A stretch of DNA of 64,000 bases from Pontederia crassipes (lineage: Eukaryota > Streptophyta > Magnoliopsida > Commelinales > Pontederiaceae): NCBI GenBank assembly GCA_030549335.1, contig JAUKPH010000026.1, positions 1,302,001-1,366,000 on the forward strand. The letters run 5' to 3'. Every line of letters begins with the position of its first letter. Position 1 is the stretch's first letter. The notes beneath the pieces are model-generated. The model saw only the letters and a list, made by a program, of their open reading frames with translations. It searched no databases and was not told where the DNA came from. Below, piece after piece: positions 59,506 to 64,000 of the stretch. A program made the position numbers and the translations under genes.

Positions 59506-61596
59506 CATGGATATGCAAAGTGATTTATCATCGATTATAACGGTTCAACTACGATTTGAAATAGAGTAATAGTTCTAAAGATCTATGACCCCTTAGGATA
59601 CCAGAAGGTTATAATAAGTATCTATAATTTAGACCTTTGAACCTTATTCTAAGAAGCTAATACCCAAGAGCTTTATGATTGATTGTAATGGTTCAACTAA
59701 ATTTGAAATAGAGTTAAAGTTCTAAAGATCGACCATCTCTTAGGATAACCAAAGGTTATAATAACTGTCTCTAACTTAGAGCTTTGAACCTTACAGAGAA
59801 TATAATCTCCAAGAGCTTTATCATTGATTGTAACCGTTCATCTATGATTTGAAATACAGTTAAAGTTTGAAAGATCTGCCACCTCATACCCCAAAGGTCA
59901 TAATAAGTATCTATAACTCAGAGCTTTGAACCTTCCTCTAAGATTCCAATAGCCAAGTGATTTATCATTAATTGTAACGATACAATTATGGTTCAAAATA
60001 GAATTAAAATTCTTAAGATCTATCACCCCTTAGGATATCCAAAGGTTATTATTAGTATCTATAACTTATAGCTTTAAACCTTACTCAAAGAGTCTAATCC
60101 ACAAGTTCTATATCATTGATTGTAACGGTTCAACTACGGTTTCAAAAGAGTTAAAGTTCTAAAGATATACTACCTCTTAGAATACCCAAAGGTTATAATA
60201 AGTGTCCATAACTTAGAGCTTTGAACCTTATTCTAAGACTCTAATCGCCAAGAGCTTTATCATTGATTGTAGTTGTTCAACAACTGTTTGAAATAGAGTT
60301 AAAGTTCTAAGGAACTACCACATCTTAGGATACCCAAAGTTTATAATTATTATCCAAAAGTTAGAGCTTTGACCCTTACTCTAAGACTCTAATCCCCAAG
60401 AGCTTTATTATTGATAGTAACGTTTCAAGTACAATTTGACACTGAGTTAAAGATCTATAGTTCCACCACCTCTTAGGATGCCCAATGGTTATAATACGTG
60501 TCTATACCTTAGATCTTCGAAACTCACTCTAAGAATCTAATCCCCAAGAGCTTTATCATTGATTGTAATGGTTCAACTAAGGTTTGAAATAGAGTTGAGG
60601 TTCTAAAGATCTATCACCTCGTAGGATACACAAAGGTTATGATAAGTATCTATAACTTAGAACTTTGAACTTTACTACAATAGTCTAATCCCCAAGAGCT
60701 TTGTCATTCATTGTAATGGTTCAACTATGGTTTGAAATAAAGTTAAAGTTCTAAAGATCTATCACCACTTAGCATACCCAAAGGTTATAATAAGCATCTA
60801 TAACATTACTCTAAGACTTCAATGCCCAAGAGCTTTGTCATTAATTGTAACAGTTCAACTACGGTTTGAAATAGAGTTAAAGTTCTAAAGATATACCACC
60901 TCTTAGTATATCCAAAGGTTATAATAAGTATTTATAACTTAAAGCTTTGAACCTTACTCTAAGACTATAATGCCTAAGAGCTTTATCATCAATTGTAACG
61001 GTTCAACTATGGTTTGATATATAGTTAAAATTCTACAGATCTACCACCTCTTACAATACCCCAAAGGTCTTGATAAGTATCTATAATTCAGAGATTTGAA
61101 CCTTACTCCAAGATTCCAATATCCAAGAGCTTTATCATTGATTGTAACGGTTCAACTACGGTTTGAATGAATTAAAGTTCTAAAGATCTACCACCACTTA
61201 GGATAAATAAAGGTTATAATAAATGTCTATAACTTAGAGCTTTGAGCCTTACTCTAAGACTCTAATCCTCAAGAGCCTTATCATTGATTGTAAGGGTTCA
61301 ACTACAGTTTGAAATAGAGTTAAAGTTCTAAAGATCTACCACCTACTAGGATACCCAAAATTTATAACTAGTATCTATAACTTGGAGCTTTGAACCTTAC
61401 TTTAAGATGATAATTCCCAAGACCTTTATCATTGATTGCAATGGTTCAGCTACAGTTTGAAATAAAGTTTAATTTCTAAAGATGTATCACCTCTTAGGAT
61501 ACCCAAAGGTTAAAATATGTATTTATAACTTTGAGATTTGTACCTTACTTTAAGACCCTAATCCCCAAGAGCTTTATCATTATTTGTAACAGTTCA
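59506..61596 (-). repeat. sat2, inverted block
   Basis: About 14 monomers in reverse orientation, with landmarks CACCTCTTAGGATACCCAAAG and TTATCATTGATTGTAACGG. Divergence is similar to that of the direct block. It ends at GTAACAGTTCA, which abuts the solo LTR. Confidence 0.92.
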
Positions 61597-63604
61597 TGTC
61601 TCGGACGTGCTCTACAAATATCATCTATATATAATCATTCTTTTAATTATCATATTAAGTTAGTTTAGATGCATATATAGTCATGGTTGCATATAGCAAT
61701 TAACTTTTGAATTAAAGCAAAATGATAATTAAATTATGGATAAGCATTACAAAGAAATTATATAAGATTATTAGAAATAAATTCTAATATTTTTATAATA
61801 TGATAATAAACATATTTAACTATTATTAACTAAGGTTAATTGAAGGTTTAACACTAATTTTTAACCAAATAAAATGATTGGTCATTTACTTCAACCAATA
61901 GGGTTTCAAGCAGCTCAAGCAGGCAGCTCATCACTGCTTAGAAAATGCTTTTTCCAAACCACCATATAACGTATTAAAAATCCGAACAAAATATATAAAT
62001 TAAATTATCTTATCTTTGGATAGCATAAAATTTGTCAAGCGGAAATACGTACTAGAATTGCGGTAAGAAATTTGGCAAATTCGTTTGTTTAGGGTGAATC
62101 TTCAGATCCGAAATTGAGCTAGATCATTTCTTCATGGTCAGTTATTCATAAATTCTGAAATTTTTCATGGTTCATCCTCCAGAAGTTAGCTTTACATGAC
62201 CACAGGAATCATGTAAAAAGGATTTTTGTAGAGAAAGGTATGAACCTAGTACCGTAGGTCGCTCACTCTATCCTGAGTGAGAAATAGGTCCATCTTGTCA
62301 ATTAGGGCATGATTAGTATAAATTTATATATGTTTAATTAGACTTCATAAATGTTCAGTGAGAAGTGGAATCATCTAATTTGGATGTGTTGATGTGGAGA
62401 AATAAAATTTTCATTTCATAGTGAATGTTCTGTCGGGTTTGAGGACATTAACAGAACACGACCTGAATTGACTATTTTTACTTGATACATGTGTATTTAG
62501 ATATTGTTAAACTCCATGTGTTCATTAGACATGTTGTTTGAAAAAGGTCTTTGGGACCGCATTCGATATAGATGTAGTCTTTAGGGCGTATATCGATGTC
62601 TTTGCCCTTTGGGGGCTGCTCTGCGTGCATGTATTGACCCATGAAATGCTCTGCGTATCTGAGAATCATGATTGGGTGGCACACAACCATGATTGGGATA
62701 CGTATTGATCCATGATTTGCTCTGCGTATTTGAGACTCTTTGATTGTGAAGCTCTACTTAACTGTATGACACAAAATCATGGAGGGATACGTATTGACCC
62801 ATGATTTGATCTGCGTATCTGATGCTCTTGATTATGAAGCTCTGCTTAACTGTATGACACATGATCATAGAGGGATACGTATTTACCCGTGATGAGTATG
62901 TGAAATGACACATGTGAGGAGTTTAACTGTGAATATAATGATAACTTGAATAATTTGTATTTATGTAAAAGTTCATATGATTTGAAAACTTATGTGATAC
63001 TAGTTATGCTTTAAACATTTTCTCATATGAAAGAAAAGTGATTATTTAAATGATAGATGCAGTCGTATTGTTTTCCTATGTTGTACTTTTATTTCACTCA
63101 ATGAGCAAATGATTGTTGCTCACATTACCATTGTTGAATTTTTCAGATGATTCCAAGTTCTCGAGTTGAGTTGACTTGAAGCTTGGTTTGATGCATATAG
63201 AAGAGGTCGAACCACCGGAGCATTGCTATTTTTCTTTCACTTTTATTTTCCCCTTCGCTTTTGTTTTTTAAACATGCATGTAATAGATAATCCTAGATGT
63301 TGTAATTAAGTTGGTGAGAAAACATTTTGTAAGGTTATATACAATTGATCTTGTGGGGTGTTATTTGTGAGGTGGTTAGGGGAAAAAATTTTTGTGAGGG
63401 TGTTATATGTGAATGATATATTTTATAACTGTTTTATTTAAACTTTGATTAATATATATATGCATCCTTTGTATGTATTGGAAAATAACACAAAATAAGT
63501 AAGGGAGGAGGTTTTGCTGATTTTATTTATATAATTGTTAAACATGACTAATGAAGGTAATAGTTGGATTAGAACTAAGTCACAGAGTGGGGTGTGATAG
63601 TTGA
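61592..63604 (-). mobile_element. Solo LTR in sat2, with target duplication
   Basis: The LTR lies at 61,597-63,599 (2,003 bases). On the minus strand it begins TATCACACCCCACTCTGTGA and ends CGTCCGAGACA. GTTCA (61,592-61,596) precedes it and GTTGA (63,600-63,604) follows it, a 5-bp duplication with one difference. The inverted sat2 sequence resumes exactly at the right side. No internal element sequence is present, so it is a solo LTR left by LTR-LTR recombination. It is the sister of 40,677-43,450. The terminal TG has become TA. Confidence 0.88.
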
Positions 63605-63683
63605 ACTATGGTTTGAAATAGAGTTAAATTTCTAAAGATCTATCACCTCTTAGGATACCCAAAGGTTATAAAAAGTATCTATA
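63600..63683 (-). repeat. sat2 fragment right of the solo LTR
   Basis: About 84 bases of inverted sat2 (GTTGAACTATGGTTTGAAAT, CACCTCTTAGGATACCCAAAG), continuing the block interrupted at 61,596. It stops at ATCTATA, where unrelated sequence starts. Confidence 0.88.
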
Positions 63684-64000
63684 TGTAATGTTTAAAAAAA
63701 AGGTGTAATAAAGTTTAAAAGGTAAGGGCATGTTGGTCATTTCGCAAGAGATGACTGCTGCACAAAAAATAAAAAAATAAATAAAAGGTTAACCGTCTTG
63801 CCCACTCCCGACGCTACAGTAACCCACGAAGCTCTCCCGCCGTGCCACCTTCCGGTCGTCCGATCTCCTCCGTCCAGTCACCATTTTTTGCGTGTGAGGT
63901 GTCTTTGAAAAGAGGACGACAAGACGAACATTTTGACATATGGTATGAGATGATCAGTCCACTGTGCACGACGCAGCGAGGGTAAAATATGAGGGAAATG
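63684..64000 (+). mobile_element. Possible further LTR running off the window
   Basis: Sat2 ends abruptly and the next bases read TGTAATGTTTAAAAAAAAGG, a possible LTR start. An AT-rich part, AAGGGCATGTTGGTCATTTC and a GC-richer CTACAGTAACCC region follow, as seen in many plant Ty3/gypsy LTRs. No second end or coding sequence is in the window, so this is only a suggestion. Confidence 0.35.

Noticed and set aside
41566..62690. Similar open frames at 41,566-41,775 (plus) and 62,478-62,690 (minus) as a small conserved gene
   Set aside because: They begin alike (CHPIMILRYAEH) but lose frame relative to each other after a short distance and lie in LTR subrepeats.
40677..63599. The inverted LTR pair (40,677-43,450 and 61,597-63,599) as terminal inverted repeats of one giant element
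   Set aside because: Both start with an LTR-type TGTCACACCC end, the right one has its own target duplication in sat2, and the sequence between them belongs to other families. Two separate insertions explain it better.

Overview
This is a repeat-only stretch of a plant nuclear genome with no intact host gene. Two features point to a flowering plant. One is a Ty3/gypsy element of the Athila lineage, primed by what looks like tRNA-Asp. The other is a chromodomain-bearing (Tekay/Del-like) Ty3/gypsy fragment. The species cannot be fixed from the sequence. A long satellite array next to Athila and chromovirus debris suggests centromeric or pericentromeric heterochromatin; this is inference.

Layout. 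Bases 1-34,147 are one uninterrupted head-to-tail array of a ~172-bp satellite (sat1, about 198 monomers). It carries several separate higher-order repeat (HOR) domains: ~2,400 bp at 2.5-8.3 kb, ~2,734 bp and shorter derivatives at 9.6-22.3 kb, 1,453/1,885 bp at 22.6-27.5 kb, and ~1,372 bp at 28.6-30.5 kb. At 34,147 it abuts a second, unrelated AT-rich tandem repeat (sat2, ~147-148 bp). Sat2 fills 34,148-36,333 and returns at 47.0-47.7 kb, 59.25-61.6 kb (mostly inverted) and 63.6-63.7 kb. It looks like the target into which most of the retroelements inserted.

Between the sat2 blocks lie: (a) an internally deleted Athila-related element (36.3-40.7 kb) that keeps two LTR copies and a broken non-pol ORF; (b) a truncated LTR of a second family (40.7-43.45 kb), whose sister is a solo LTR in opposite orientation at 61,597-63,599 with near-perfect target duplications; (c) a minus-strand Athila composite (43.45-57.1 kb) with LTR, PBS, gag, protease, RT, RNase H and part of integrase, followed by a sat2 insert, a 3' region, PPT and a second LTR; (d) the plus-strand 3' end of a chromovirus (integrase C-terminus, chromodomain, PPT, LTR; 57.1-59.25 kb); and (e) a possible further LTR running off the right edge.

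None of the elements is functional as it stands. The Athila reading frame alone has three in-frame stops, two frameshifts and a truncated integrase. The points most worth following up are the mosaic HOR structure of sat1 and its microhomology deletions, a duplicated conserved block in the Athila 3' region that is shared with element (a), a small hairpin beside the PPT, and the dense dispersed GGCCGTAA-type motif in the Athila non-coding regions.
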